In this document: positions 35,359 through 43,422 of the stretch, one piece after another | How the letters are laid out: each line of letters opens with the position of its first letter | Numbering within the stretch: position 1 is the first letter of the stretch | Assembly (NCBI RefSeq): GCF_016785945.1 | Contig: NZ_JAEMEF010000016.1 | Coordinates: 1-64,000, forward strand | Length of the DNA stretch: 64,000 nucleotides | Direction: 5' to 3' | DNA from: Olleya sediminilitoris | GTDB lineage: Bacteria > Bacteroidota > Bacteroidia > Flavobacteriales > Flavobacteriaceae | Translations under genes and position numbers: made by a program | The notes under the pieces: generated by a model | Seen by the model: only the letters and a program-made list of their open reading frames with translations | The model's database searches: none | What the model was told of the DNA's origin: nothing

Positions 35359-35517
35359 AAGTCTTTTCTAATGTTTGTTACAAGTCTTATGCATTTTGCA
35401 TCATAGACATCAGTATATATTAATAAAGTATGTGATGATGTTACTGTCATAATTGTGTAATTGATTTCATAATTAACTGTTCGTTTTTTTGATGATTTGA
35501 TTGATTGATGATGATGA

Positions 35518-35964
35518 TTATTTGATAAAATTAATGGTAAAAGGATAATTGTAATCCTCTCCATCTTTGGCTTTTAAACTGGCATTAATAATAAATACAA
35601 TTTCTAATATAAATCCTAATATGGCTAAAAGTGAAAATGTACCGCAGATATAAAATAATGGCGACGGACTGTTTATTTTAATGCTAATGTCACTAAAATA
35701 ATTAAAGTCTAAAATGTCTAAATGATTAAATAAGCTAAAAGCAAAAAAAGGGATGCATAATGTGCCAATTATTAATACGTATAATAAAATACTAAACTGA
35801 AAATTAATAGCTTGTTTACCATGTGTATCTACAAAATCAGACTTTTCTTTATTAGTTATCCATAAAACTAAAGGCGCAATAATGTTTCCAAACGGAAATA
35901 TAAACCTAGCAAAGGTGGATAAATGTATAAAAGTAGCGATGTTTTTGTGGTGATTAGTTACCAT
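35518..35964 (-). CDS. DUF4870 membrane protein
   Basis: 148 residues with three membrane helices. FARFIFPFGNIIAPLVLWI, the HGKQAINFQFSILLYVLIIG block and a C-terminal helix (LFYICGTFSLLAILGFILEIVF) match DUF4870. It is a small cytoplasmic-membrane protein of unknown function. It lies upstream of padR on the same strand with a 159-bp gap; the gap has no convincing gene. Confidence 0.88.
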   Translation of the reverse strand: MVTNHHKNIATFIHLSTFARFIFPFGNIIAPLVLWITNKEKSDFVDTHGKQAINFQFSILLYVLIIGTLCIPFFAFSLFNHLDILDFNYFSDISIKINSPSPLFYICGTFSLLAILGFILEIVFIINASLKAKDGEDYNYPFTINFIK

Positions 35965-36109
35965 GATTTAAAAGTATATAATAGTTTCTTATGCAAATAT
36001 ATATCTTTAAAAAGGTATTATGCAATACAAAGTACTAAAAATTAACATTTTTTTAACATGTTGGTAATTCAATTATTTTCAATAATTTAGCTGAAAAATA
36101 TTTTATATA

Positions 36110-36565
36110 ATGAAGATGACTCCTAGTAAACTCAATACTTTTACAATGTTTAAGTTACCATCTGCTTTCTTGTGTGGTGTACGTACTAAAGTATTAAACG
36201 AAGCACAATGTATAACGACAGTAAAACATAAATGGATTAATCAAAACCCATTTAAATCTATGTTTTGGGCTGTTCAAGGTATGGCAGCAGAGTTTTCAAC
36301 TGGAGCTATAATGATCACGAAAATTAAAAATTCTGGTAAAAAAGTATCCATGCTTGTAACTAGTAATAACGCCACATTTACAAAAAAGGCTACAGGAAAA
36401 ATTACGTTTGTCTGTAATGATGGAGCTAAAGTAGATGCAGCTTTAGCTGAAGCTATAAAAACAGGAGAAGGTCAAGCCTTTTGGATGCAATCTATAGGTA
36501 CCAATAAAGATGGAGTAGTAGTATCTACTTTTAATTTTGAATGGTCTATAAAAGTTAAAAACTAA
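36110..36565 (+). CDS. DUF4442 hotdog-fold protein
   Basis: 151 residues. FKLPSAFLCGVRTKVLNEAQC and MFWAVQGMAAEFSTGAIMI match DUF4442, a hotdog-fold thioesterase-like group. It may hydrolyse acyl-CoA or act as a lipid-related enzyme; the substrate is unknown. Cytosolic. ATG at 36110 is followed by another ATG two codons on. Upstream of the TIGR00266 gene by 60 bp. Confidence 0.85.
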   Translation: MKMTPSKLNTFTMFKLPSAFLCGVRTKVLNEAQCITTVKHKWINQNPFKSMFWAVQGMAAEFSTGAIMITKIKNSGKKVSMLVTSNNATFTKKATGKITFVCNDGAKVDAALAEAIKTGEGQAFWMQSIGTNKDGVVVSTFNFEWSIKVKN

Positions 36566-36625
36566 TAGATTTTGTAACAAAACAGAATCCTTTGCAACAT
36601 ATAAATAAATTAAAACCTTAATAAT

Positions 36626-37456
36626 ATGTATCAAAAAGACCAAATACCAAACAATAACTTAAATGCACACGAGATTGATTTTGAAATCTTTGGTGAAGAA
36701 ATGCAATATGTAGAAATCGAATTAGATCCAGAAGAAGGTGTTATAGCTGAAGCAGGTAGCTTTATGATGATGGACGATGGCATTAAAATGGAAACTATAT
36801 TTGGTGATGGATCTCAAAAAGACACAGGTTTTTTAGGAAAAGTTTTCGGTGCTGGAAAACGTCTTTTAACAGGAGAAAGTCTTTTTATGACTGCTTTTTA
36901 CAACAATCTTACCGGAAAACGTAAGGTTAGTTTTGCTTCTCCCTATCCAGGAAAAATTGTAGCAATTGATTTGTTAGAGTACAACGGTAAATTTATTTGC
37001 CAAAAAGATGCTTTTTTATGTGCAGCTAAAGGCGTAAGTGTAGGTGTTGAGTTTAGTAAAAAACTTGGTCGTGGATTGTTTGGAGGTGAAGGTTTTATCA
37101 TGCAAAAATTAGAAGGTGATGGATTAACATTTGTACATGCAGGTGGAACTTTGGCTAGAAAAGTTTTAAAACCAGGCGAAACATTAAGAGTAGATACAGG
37201 ATGTATTGTTGGATTTACACAAGATGTAAATTATGATATAGAGTTTGTTGGTGGTATTAAAAACACTGTTTTTGGAGGTGAAGGTTTGTTTTTTGCCAAG
37301 CTTGAAGGTCCAGGTGTTGTTTATATACAATCTTTACCATTTAGTAGATTGGCAGGACGTGTTTTACAAAGCGTACCAAGTGGTGGTAAAAGTAAAGGCG
37401 AAGGTAGTATTTTAGGAGGTTTAGGAGATTTGTTAGATGGTGATAATAGGTTCTGA
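36626..37456 (+). CDS. TIGR00266/AIM24-family protein
   Basis: 276 residues. Family landmarks are [50 protein letters not shown] and the glycine-rich [15 protein letters not shown]. These double beta-sandwich proteins resemble the mitochondrial AIM24 group; the function is unknown. Cytosolic. Co-directional with DUF4442, possibly one transcript. Confidence 0.92.
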   Translation: MYQKDQIPNNNLNAHEIDFEIFGEEMQYVEIELDPEEGVIAEAGSFMMMDDGIKMETIFGDGSQKDTGFLGKVFGAGKRLLTGESLFMTAFYNNLTGKRKVSFASPYPGKIVAIDLLEYNGKFICQKDAFLCAAKGVSVGVEFSKKLGRGLFGGEGFIMQKLEGDGLTFVHAGGTLARKVLKPGETLRVDTGCIVGFTQDVNYDIEFVGGIKNTVFGGEGLFFAKLEGPGVVYIQSLPFSRLAGRVLQSVPSGGKSKGEGSILGGLGDLLDGDNRF

Positions 37457-37603
37457 TTTTACTGTTTTAACTTTGTTTTAACTGTTAAAATTTGAAGTCA
37501 GTAAGTTTTGAATAATATTTTTTCATTACCTTTAATCGAAACTTTTAAACTGTTTGCCTATAGTATAACACTACTTTAATTTAACCAAATCCAATAATTA
37601 ATT

Positions 37604-37801
37604 ATGGCAAGAGCAATGTTTGAGTACACTAAAACTGTACTACAAAAGGTTAGTTTTGACACTACGTTGTTTTGCAAAGAAGTACAAAAAGCCCTAGAAC
37701 GCCTTTTACCATATGAGGTAGAAGAACTTAAAGTTTACATACAGTCTTTAGTACAGCAAAACCCAAAACTAGACCAGTGTTTAATTTATTTAAACCCTTA
37801 A
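37604..37801 (+). CDS. Small conserved-type protein of unknown function
   Basis: 65 residues, helical and cysteine-containing (Cys25, Cys58), with no signal peptide. It has PYEVEELKVYIQSLVQQNP, which looks like a structured helix pair. I do not recognise a family. It is flanked by an upstream 147-bp gap and a downstream terminator, so it is monocistronic. Confidence 0.72.
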   Translation: MARAMFEYTKTVLQKVSFDTTLFCKEVQKALERLLPYEVEELKVYIQSLVQQNPKLDQCLIYLNP

Positions 37802-37815
37802 AAAAATAAAATTTT

Positions 37816-37845
37816 AAAAAAGCGACCTATTAGGTCGCTTTTTTT
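37816..37845 (+). terminator. Terminator before the copper-type cluster
   Basis: AAAAAAGCGACCTA, T, TAGGTCGCTTTTTT. A 14-bp stem with a T-tract that isolates the following cluster from upstream transcription. Confidence 0.92.
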
Positions 37846-37889
37846 GTGTTAATGCACAAGATTAATTAAAAAAAGACGTCTTAATAATG

Positions 37890-37897
37890 TAACTTTG
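37890..37897 (+). promoter_or_regulatory. -7 box of the MbnP/MbnH-like cluster
   Basis: TAACTTTG fits TAnnTTTG. The start site would fall near 37903, so the first gene has a very short leader if it starts at CTG 37914. Confidence 0.5.
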
Positions 37898-37913
37898 CCA
37901 AAATTTTATTTTT

Positions 37914-38291
37914 CTGAAAAAGCTATTTACAATATTATTGTTTTTATCATTTGCTATACGTCCAATGTATTACGTTGGTTATGTGGCTTATTTTCAGTTA
38001 AACATAGATTACATTGTAGATACTTATTGCGTTAATAAAGAAAAACCAAAATTAGCCTGTAACGGTAAGTGTCATTTAGCTAAACAACTTCAATCTGCAA
38101 CTGCAGATAGCATAAATTCTGAAGGAATAACCTCTTTAGCAGAGTCTTTTTTTCCAGTATTTTATACAACTTATAATTATGACCAACAACAAGTATTGTT
38201 AACAGACTTAGACAATCTTGTAAACGTTGCTTACAATCAGAGTTATTCTTTTGACTTTGATTATGTTCATTTTAAACCTCCAATTGCTTAA
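37914..38291 (+). CDS. Small CNGKC-motif membrane protein, non-ATG start
   Basis: 125 residues when started at CTG (37914), giving MKKLFTILLFLSFAIRP, a natural signal anchor. A TTG at 37938 or ATG at 37965 would cut this helix. The frame is open upstream to 37893 without ATG or GTG. After the N-terminal helix comes YVAYFQLNIDYIVDTYCVN and a conserved-looking CNGKCHLAKQL (CxxxC with adjacent His), a plausible metal or disulfide site. The rest is polar. It is first in the unit with MbnP-like, MbnH-like and barrel genes, so a role in the same process is inferred. Confidence 0.7.
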   Translation: MKKLFTILLFLSFAIRPMYYVGYVAYFQLNIDYIVDTYCVNKEKPKLACNGKCHLAKQLQSATADSINSEGITSLAESFFPVFYTTYNYDQQQVLLTDLDNLVNVAYNQSYSFDFDYVHFKPPIA

Positions 38292-38307
38292 TTTTTATTT
38301 ATCGACC

Positions 38308-38325
38308 TAAGCCTAATAAGGCTTA
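38308..38325 (+). other. Intercistronic hairpin ahead of mbnP-like gene
   Basis: TAAGCCT-AATA-AGGCTTA, a 7-bp stem without a T-tract, between the first and second genes of the cluster. It could be a processing or mRNA-stability element. Confidence 0.5.
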
Positions 38326-38357
38326 ATAACTTACTATTTAAAATAAAAATTATACAA

Positions 38358-39161
38358 ATGAAATTATTAAAATACACATTTGCACTATTAGCGTGTGCAG
38401 TAATATCAGCATGTTCATCAGACGATGACGCAACATCAACTGAAGATTTATCAGGACAAACAGGATCATTAACATTAAAATATGATAATGGAGTAGGAGA
38501 TCAAGATTTTTTATTCTCTACGTCTTACAATAAATCAAATTCAGAATCTTTTAAGTTAGATAATGTAAAATACATTATTAGTAATGTAAGATTTACAGAT
38601 AGTAATGGAGATGTATTTATGTATCCAACTGAAGATAACGTATTTATTGTTGATGAAGAAGATGGTAATAATGCAGGCGAAATTTACATCACTTTAGATA
38701 ATGTAGATGCAGCAGATTACGTGTCTGTAACCTTTGGTGTAGGTATAGATCAAGAACGTTTTGCGTTAGGAGCAGAAGGACAAGGTGACTTTTTAGACTT
38801 AGCAGACGAAAAAGGTATGATGTGGAGTTGGGCTACTGGTTATAAGTTTATTAGATTAGACGGAACTTACACAACTAGTACTGTTATTGATGAGCCATTA
38901 AACATACACATGGGAAGTGTAGGTACCTCTTTAGATAATTATAAAGAAGTAACTTTAGATTTTCCTAATACTGTTTTGGTAAGAACAGATAAATCTCCAG
39001 AAGTACACATAAAAGCAGATATTGCTAAGGTATTTGATGGTACTGTATCAGTAAATTTTGCAGATGGATATAATCAAGTGCATACCGACGAGCTTACTAC
39101 AGGTATTATTGCAACAAATATCTCTTCAATGTTTGAAGTACACCACGTACACAACGATTAA
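38358..39161 (+). CDS. MbnP-like copper-associated lipoprotein
   Basis: 267 residues. A lipoprotein signal ends in SAC (Cys19), so it is envelope anchored. The mature part has an Asp/Ser-rich linker, then a beta-rich domain with FKLDNVKYIISNVRFTDSNG, the core MMWSWATGYKFIRLDG (Trp156, Trp158), and a C-terminal EVHHVHND. In the methanobactin systems, MbnP carries a Trp in a similar WxW/GYKF context that the di-heme enzyme MbnH converts to kynurenine to make a copper site. The next gene is exactly such a di-heme enzyme. No methanobactin peptide or MbnB/MbnC genes are visible. Confidence 0.88.
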   Translation: MKLLKYTFALLACAVISACSSDDDATSTEDLSGQTGSLTLKYDNGVGDQDFLFSTSYNKSNSESFKLDNVKYIISNVRFTDSNGDVFMYPTEDNVFIVDEEDGNNAGEIYITLDNVDAADYVSVTFGVGIDQERFALGAEGQGDFLDLADEKGMMWSWATGYKFIRLDGTYTTSTVIDEPLNIHMGSVGTSLDNYKEVTLDFPNTVLVRTDKSPEVHIKADIAKVFDGTVSVNFADGYNQVHTDELTTGIIATNISSMFEVHHVHND

Positions 39162-39171
39162 AACTAATAAT

Positions 39172-39204
39172 AATACACCATTGTAAATTTTATAATGGTG
39201 TATT
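39172..39204 (+). other. Intercistronic hairpin between mbnP-like and mbnH-like genes
   Basis: AATACACCATT and AATGGTGTATT form an 11-bp stem around an 11-nt loop, with only a weak T run behind. Placed between two genes that must be co-expressed, it suits an mRNA stabiliser or partial attenuator that would set MbnP above MbnH. Confidence 0.6.
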
Positions 39205-39217
39205 AAATTTTATTAAA

Positions 39218-40264
39218 ATGAAAAAAGTAAGCCTTTTAATTTTAGGGTTGGTTACTTTTTTTTCCTGTTCTGATAACTCATCACAAGAAAAGTATGTGCC
39301 AATACCCTTACAAATGGAATTGCCGACTAATTTTCCGGACTTAGCCTACAATTTAGATAATAATCCAATTACAGACGCAGGATTTGAGTTAGGTAAAACG
39401 TTATTTTACGATGGTAAACTATCATCTAATGGAGCAATACCTTGTGCTTTTTGTCATGAGCAAGCATTTGCATTTACACATCATGGACACACATTAAGTC
39501 ATGGTGTAAATGGAGCTGTTGGTTTAAGAAATGCACAACCCATCCAAAATTTAGCCTATCAAACCTCGTTTATGTGGGATGGAGCCTCTACACATCTAGA
39601 TTTACAGCCAATAATACCGCTAACTAGTGAGGTAGAAATGAATGAAACATTAAGTAATGTTATTAGCAAATTACAAGCCGATAGTTATTATCAAGAACAA
39701 TTTGGTATAGCCTTTGATGATGGTGAAGTTAACTCTGAAAACATGCTAAAAGCATTATCTCAGTTTATGTTAATGATGGTATCTTCCAACTCAAAATACG
39801 ATAAATATGTAAGAGAAGAAGATGATGTAACATTAACCGCAACAGAATTAGATGGATTAAATACCTTCCAGAATAAATGTAGTACTTGTCACGCAACAGA
39901 TTTGTTTACAGATCAAACTTTTAGAAATAATGGTTTACCTGTAAACCCACAATTAGATGATAAAGGACGTTACAACGTGTTAGAAAATCCTGATGATTTA
40001 TATAAGTTTAGAGTCCCAAGTTTGCGTAACGTTGAGGTGTCTTATCCATACATGCATGATGGACGTTTCTCTACACTAGACGCTGTTTTAAATTTTTATG
40101 ATACAAATGCAGTAGATAATGGTAACGTAGATCCAGAGTTATTAAGACCTGACGGAACTTACGGAATTACATTATCGGACTACGAAAAAGAAAGCTTAAT
40201 AGCCTTTTTAAAAACATTAACCGATACTCAATTTTTAGAAGATGAACGTTTTGCCGAATTTTAA
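39218..40264 (+). CDS. MbnH/MauG-like di-heme cytochrome c peroxidase lipoprotein
   Basis: 348 residues. A lipoprotein signal ends in FFSC (Cys17). There are two c-type haem motifs, CAFCH (Cys76-His80) and CSTCH (Cys221-His225). FELGKTLFYDGKLSSNGAIPC, YPYMHDGRFSTLDAVLNFY and the C-terminal LIAFLKTLTD are typical of the MauG/CcpA di-haem family. Members oxidise protein side chains or H2O2; beside an MbnP-like partner the MbnH role (Trp to kynurenine) is the best inference. Its 3' end overlaps the next gene by 23 bp. Confidence 0.93.
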   Translation: MKKVSLLILGLVTFFSCSDNSSQEKYVPIPLQMELPTNFPDLAYNLDNNPITDAGFELGKTLFYDGKLSSNGAIPCAFCHEQAFAFTHHGHTLSHGVNGAVGLRNAQPIQNLAYQTSFMWDGASTHLDLQPIIPLTSEVEMNETLSNVISKLQADSYYQEQFGIAFDDGEVNSENMLKALSQFMLMMVSSNSKYDKYVREEDDVTLTATELDGLNTFQNKCSTCHATDLFTDQTFRNNGLPVNPQLDDKGRYNVLENPDDLYKFRVPSLRNVEVSYPYMHDGRFSTLDAVLNFYDTNAVDNGNVDPELLRPDGTYGITLSDYEKESLIAFLKTLTDTQFLEDERFAEF

Positions 40265-41228
40265 ACAAATACTACTAATTGTGCTGTTTTTAGGTTTCGC
40301 TAAAGCGGAAGCACATAGCTTGAAAAGTCCCTGTACAACACATCAACCATTACAAGTGTTGTGTGATCTTTGTGGATGTTCTACCAGTAGCGGAAGCTTT
40401 GGGTTTGGAACGCTAAGCAATGCTAACTTTGTTGGAGTACGTTATATTTATCAAAATTTTGAATCAAGAAATGGAATTTTTGAAGATTCGCCATTAAGTA
40501 AAGAAACCTTTAATACTTATCAAGTTTGGGCTCAAATACCTATTAACGATTCGTTTTATGTTACCGCTAGTTTACCTTATCAGGATCTTACTAGAGATTT
40601 TAACAATATAAAAGAAAACTTAAACGGAATAGGAGATGCTAATATTATAGGTTGGTACAAACATGTGTTTTATAAAAAAGAAGACGAAACTGTTATTAAT
40701 TTTTCAGGCGAAAAAATAGCTTCAGGACACAGTTTACAGTTTGGTTTAGGTGTTAAGCTACCAACAGGCGAGTTTGAACAACGTTTAACAGATAATATTA
40801 ATCCTGGTTTTCAAGTGGGAACAGGAAGTGTAGATGGTATCTTTTCGGTAGGATATAATTATGGTAGTGATACTTTTGGTGTCAACACTTTATTAAGTTA
40901 TTACCTAAAAGGAGAAAACAAGAATGATTACCAATTTGGAGATCAGTTTAGTTATGCAGTTAACTTTTTTACTGCTATACCTAAAGAAAAAATGAATATT
41001 ATGCCATTTGTTGGATTATCAGGAGATCGATATGATACTATTACACAATACGGAGAAACACTAAAAGACACCGATGGTAGCATCCTAAATGCGTCTATTG
41101 GTACAGAGTTGGCTATCGAAAAATTTATTTTTGGAGCCAGTTACACCTTACCAGTAAGTCAAAACTTATTTGGTGAAAATGTACAGTCCAAACAACGATT
41201 GTCTTTGTATGTCAATTTTGCATTATAG
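40242..41228 (+). CDS. CxxCGC-motif outer-membrane beta-barrel protein (transporter family)
   Basis: 328 residues. A signal peptide (to about residue 24, AEAHS) leads to a short Cys-rich plug, LCDLCGCSTSSGSFGFG (Cys41, Cys44, Cys46), then about 270 residues of alternating amphipathic strands ending in aromatic FAL, as in an outer-membrane barrel. Strand turns carry acid/Gly pairs. The N-terminal CxxCGC could bind copper or form a disulfide. It overlaps mbnH by 23 bp, so the two are translationally coupled. Transport of copper or a copper ligand is inferred from context only. Confidence 0.85.
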   Translation: MNVLPNFKQILLIVLFLGFAKAEAHSLKSPCTTHQPLQVLCDLCGCSTSSGSFGFGTLSNANFVGVRYIYQNFESRNGIFEDSPLSKETFNTYQVWAQIPINDSFYVTASLPYQDLTRDFNNIKENLNGIGDANIIGWYKHVFYKKEDETVINFSGEKIASGHSLQFGLGVKLPTGEFEQRLTDNINPGFQVGTGSVDGIFSVGYNYGSDTFGVNTLLSYYLKGENKNDYQFGDQFSYAVNFFTAIPKEKMNIMPFVGLSGDRYDTITQYGETLKDTDGSILNASIGTELAIEKFIFGASYTLPVSQNLFGENVQSKQRLSLYVNFAL

Positions 41229-41235
41229 TAGTAAT

Positions 41236-41266
41236 AAAAAAAGGCGACCATTTAGTCGCCTTTTTT
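41236..41266. terminator. Terminator after the copper-type cluster
   Basis: A-tract plus GGCGAC, loop CATTTA, GTCGCC plus T-tract. It is bidirectional and shared with the convergent oxyR gene. Confidence 0.9.
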
Positions 41267-41282
41267 ATTACTTACAGTATGT

Positions 41283-42224
41283 TTATTTTTTGGAAATAGG
41301 ACTTACAATTTGTACGTTTTGAAACGCAATTGCACCTCTAATAACTCCAGAGATTACATCTTGTAAAGCTTCAATGATTTGCATTTTAAGCTCGCTTTTA
41401 TGATAGATTAGACTGACTTCTCTAGCAGGAGAAGGCTCAGTAAAATAATGTAAGTTTGCTTTAGATTTTTCGTTTATATCTAAAGTGTGTAAATAAGGTA
41501 GTAATGTCATACCTAAACCTTCATTAGATAATTTAATTAATGTTTCAATACTTCCGCTTTCTAACTGAAACTTATCATCAGTATGGTTTTTAAATGCTTT
41601 ACATAGGTTAATAACACCTTCTCTAAAGCAATGACCATCTTCAAGCAACAGCATATCGTCAATATCTAAATCGGTAATATTTAATTTTTTGTTATCTCTT
41701 AATCTGTGATTATTTGGTACGTAAGCTACAAAAGGTTCAAAATATAAAACACGCTCTTTAATTGTTTCGTTTTCTAAAGGTGTTGCAGCAATGGCAGCAT
41801 CTAAGTGCCCATCATTGATACGTGCAATAATTTCTTCAGTAGTTAATTCTTCAATTTTAAGTTTAACTTTTGGGTATTTTTTGACAAAGTTGTTTAAAAA
41901 CATTGGTAAAAGAGTAGGCATAATTGTTGGAATGATACCTAATTTAAATTCGCCACCAATAAATCCTTTTTCTTGATCTACAATATCTTGTATTCTGTAG
42001 GATTCATTTACAATATTTCTAGCTTGAGTCACTATTTTTTTTCCAACTTCGGTTAGCTCAATTGGTTTTTTACTTCTGTCAAAAATTAAAATATCTAATT
42101 GATCTTCTAGTTTTTGAATTTGCATGCTTAATGTTGGTTGTGTTACAAAACATTTTTGAGCAGCTTTAGTAAAATTTTGGTGTTCGGCTACAGCCAAAAC
42201 ATATGATAATTGAGTAATCGTCAT
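41283..42224 (-). CDS. oxyR: Hydrogen peroxide-sensing LysR regulator OxyR
   Basis: 313 residues. An N-terminal LysR helix-turn-helix (FTKAAQKCFVTQPTLSMQIQKLE) is followed by a substrate domain whose redox pair matches E. coli numbering exactly: Cys199 in EDGHCFREG and Cys208 in NLCKAF. Oxidation of this pair by H2O2 activates peroxide-defence genes. It diverges from dps across 104 bp and converges on the copper-type cluster. Confidence 0.95.
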   Translation of the reverse strand: MTITQLSYVLAVAEHQNFTKAAQKCFVTQPTLSMQIQKLEDQLDILIFDRSKKPIELTEVGKKIVTQARNIVNESYRIQDIVDQEKGFIGGEFKLGIIPTIMPTLLPMFLNNFVKKYPKVKLKIEELTTEEIIARINDGHLDAAIAATPLENETIKERVLYFEPFVAYVPNNHRLRDNKKLNITDLDIDDMLLLEDGHCFREGVINLCKAFKNHTDDKFQLESGSIETLIKLSNEGLGMTLLPYLHTLDINEKSKANLHYFTEPSPAREVSLIYHKSELKMQIIEALQDVISGVIRGAIAFQNVQIVSPISKK

Positions 42225-42259
42225 GGATATAAATTTAGGTTATAAAAATATAACATCTA

Positions 42260-42276
42260 TCAATAAAACTTATTGA
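42260..42276. promoter_or_regulatory. Dyad in the oxyR-dps intergenic region
   Basis: TCAATAA-AAC-TTATTGA, a 7-bp inverted repeat overlapping the -33 region of the dps promoter. It is a candidate OxyR or other operator. It does not match the E. coli ATAGntnnnanCTAT pattern closely. Confidence 0.4.
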
Positions 42277-42304
42277 ATATCTTGATTATTTAATCGTAAA
42301 TTTG
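42272..42304 (+). promoter_or_regulatory. Promoter of dps
   Basis: -7 TAAATTTG (42297-42304) fits TAnnTTTG, with ATTG at 42272-42275 as a 3/4 match to the -33 TTTG and a 21-bp spacer. The leader to ATG 42329 is short. Confidence 0.6.
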
Positions 42305-42328
42305 AGTAACAATCAAAACACAAATATT

Positions 42329-42808
42329 ATGACTTTAAATACATTAGGATTAGATACCCAAAAGACCAAAGAATTAGCAGGACAATTGAATCAGTTATTG
42401 GCTAATTTTCAGATTTATTACCAAAATTTAAGAGGAATCCATTGGAATATTAAAGGGAAAAACTTTTTTGATTTACATGTAAAATTTGAAGAGTTATACA
42501 ATGACGCTAATATGAAAGTTGACGAAATTGCAGAGCGTGTATTAACTCTAGGGGAAACACCTTTGCATACATTTGAGGATTACGTTAAGTTGGCAAAAGT
42601 ACCAGTTGGTCACAACATATCTGTAGATGACAACGCTGTTGCTTTAATTGTAACTTCGTTAACAGAGTTATTAAAATTAGAACGTGACATTTTAAATGCT
42701 GCTGGAGATGCTAATGATGAAGGGACAAGCTCTATGATGAGTGATTTTATTTCTGAGCAAGAAAAAACAGTATGGATGATGAATGCGTGGTTAGGTAAAA
42801 GTTTATAA
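42329..42808 (+). CDS. dps: Dps-family DNA-protecting mini-ferritin
   Basis: 159 residues. IHWNIKGKNFFDLHVKFEELYNDANMKVDEIAER carries the inter-subunit ferroxidase ligands (His, Asp/Glu). It forms a 12-mer that oxidises and stores iron using H2O2, protecting DNA. ATG at 42329 is chosen; the TTG at 42302 lies inside the -7 box and cannot be the start. It is divergent from oxyR, so peroxide control is likely. Confidence 0.95.
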   Translation: MTLNTLGLDTQKTKELAGQLNQLLANFQIYYQNLRGIHWNIKGKNFFDLHVKFEELYNDANMKVDEIAERVLTLGETPLHTFEDYVKLAKVPVGHNISVDDNAVALIVTSLTELLKLERDILNAAGDANDEGTSSMMSDFISEQEKTVWMMNAWLGKSL

Positions 42809-42823
42809 ACTACAACTATAGTT

Positions 42824-42858
42824 AAAAAAAAAGAGCAACAATTGTTGCTCTTTTTTTT
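42824..42858. terminator. Bidirectional terminator of dps and the DUF2141 gene
   Basis: A perfect palindrome of A-tract, GAGCAACAATTGTTGCTC and T-tract, between two convergent genes. Confidence 0.92.
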
Positions 42859-42860
42859 AT

Positions 42861-43319
42861 TTAAAATCTGACCTTAAAGTCCAAATCTTGATTAGTGACT
42901 TCAAACTTAGCATCACTGTATTGTGGTGGTCCATAGCTTAATGGGGTATTGGTCATTCCGTAGTTTTCTAAAGGCATACCGTTTTTAAAATCCATACGGT
43001 TATTGATGTTTTCATCATGTAGTACCATAACTGCATATGTGCCAGGTTTTACGTTTTTAAAAGTAACCGTTGCTATATTGTTTTCAATTTTAGTTGAGGT
43101 ATTTTGTATGCCTTGGGTTTTCATCCAAGTTTGATTGTTATGCAATCCAAATATAACTTGTCCTGTATTGTTTTTAACATTGTTAACTGTTACTGTTATG
43201 GTTTGTCCAGTTTCATTATTTTGTTCTGTTTGAGCTATTGTTGATAGGCTTAGTGCAAAAAATAAAATAACGTTTAATAATATTGTTTTTGTTTGGTTAA
43301 AAGATGTTGTCGTTTTCAT
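42861..43319 (-). CDS. DUF2141 secreted protein
   Basis: 152 residues with a signal peptide (to about residue 29, TIAQ). The DUF2141 core is present: VTVNNVKNNTGQVIFGLHNN, FKNVKPGTYAVMVLHDENINNRMD and a C-terminal PPQYSDAKFEV. It is a small periplasmic beta-sandwich protein of unknown role. Upstream lies a LytTR-like operator (43389-43419), so expression is probably controlled by a two-component system. Confidence 0.9.
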   Translation of the reverse strand: MKTTTSFNQTKTILLNVILFFALSLSTIAQTEQNNETGQTITVTVNNVKNNTGQVIFGLHNNQTWMKTQGIQNTSTKIENNIATVTFKNVKPGTYAVMVLHDENINNRMDFKNGMPLENYGMTNTPLSYGPPQYSDAKFEVTNQDLDFKVRF

Positions 43320-43388
43320 AATGTGTTGTTTTAATTGGTTAACACTTCAAATTTGCAACATTTACTACTTGTATAATAAAACAACTTA

Positions 43389-43419
43389 CTGAACTGTACT
43401 ATTACATACCTGAACTGTA
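43389..43419 (-). promoter_or_regulatory. LytTR-like direct-repeat operator
   Basis: CTGAACTGTA occurs at 43389-43398 and 43410-43419, start to start exactly 21 bp (two helical turns). Read on the reverse strand it is TACAGTTCAG twice, separated by 11 bp, matching the ACAGTTnnG-N12-ACAGTTnnG layout bound by LytTR regulators such as AgrA. It lies 70-100 bp ahead of the DUF2141 ATG. Confidence 0.6.
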
Positions 43420-43422
43420 TTT

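Noticed and set aside
35355-35564. 69-residue reverse frame between padR and the DUF4870 gene
   Set aside because: Low-complexity, no homology pattern, overlaps DUF4870, and the region has an operator-like look.
42302-42328. TTG start for dps at 42302
   Set aside because: It lies in the -7 box, so the codon would be upstream of the transcription start.
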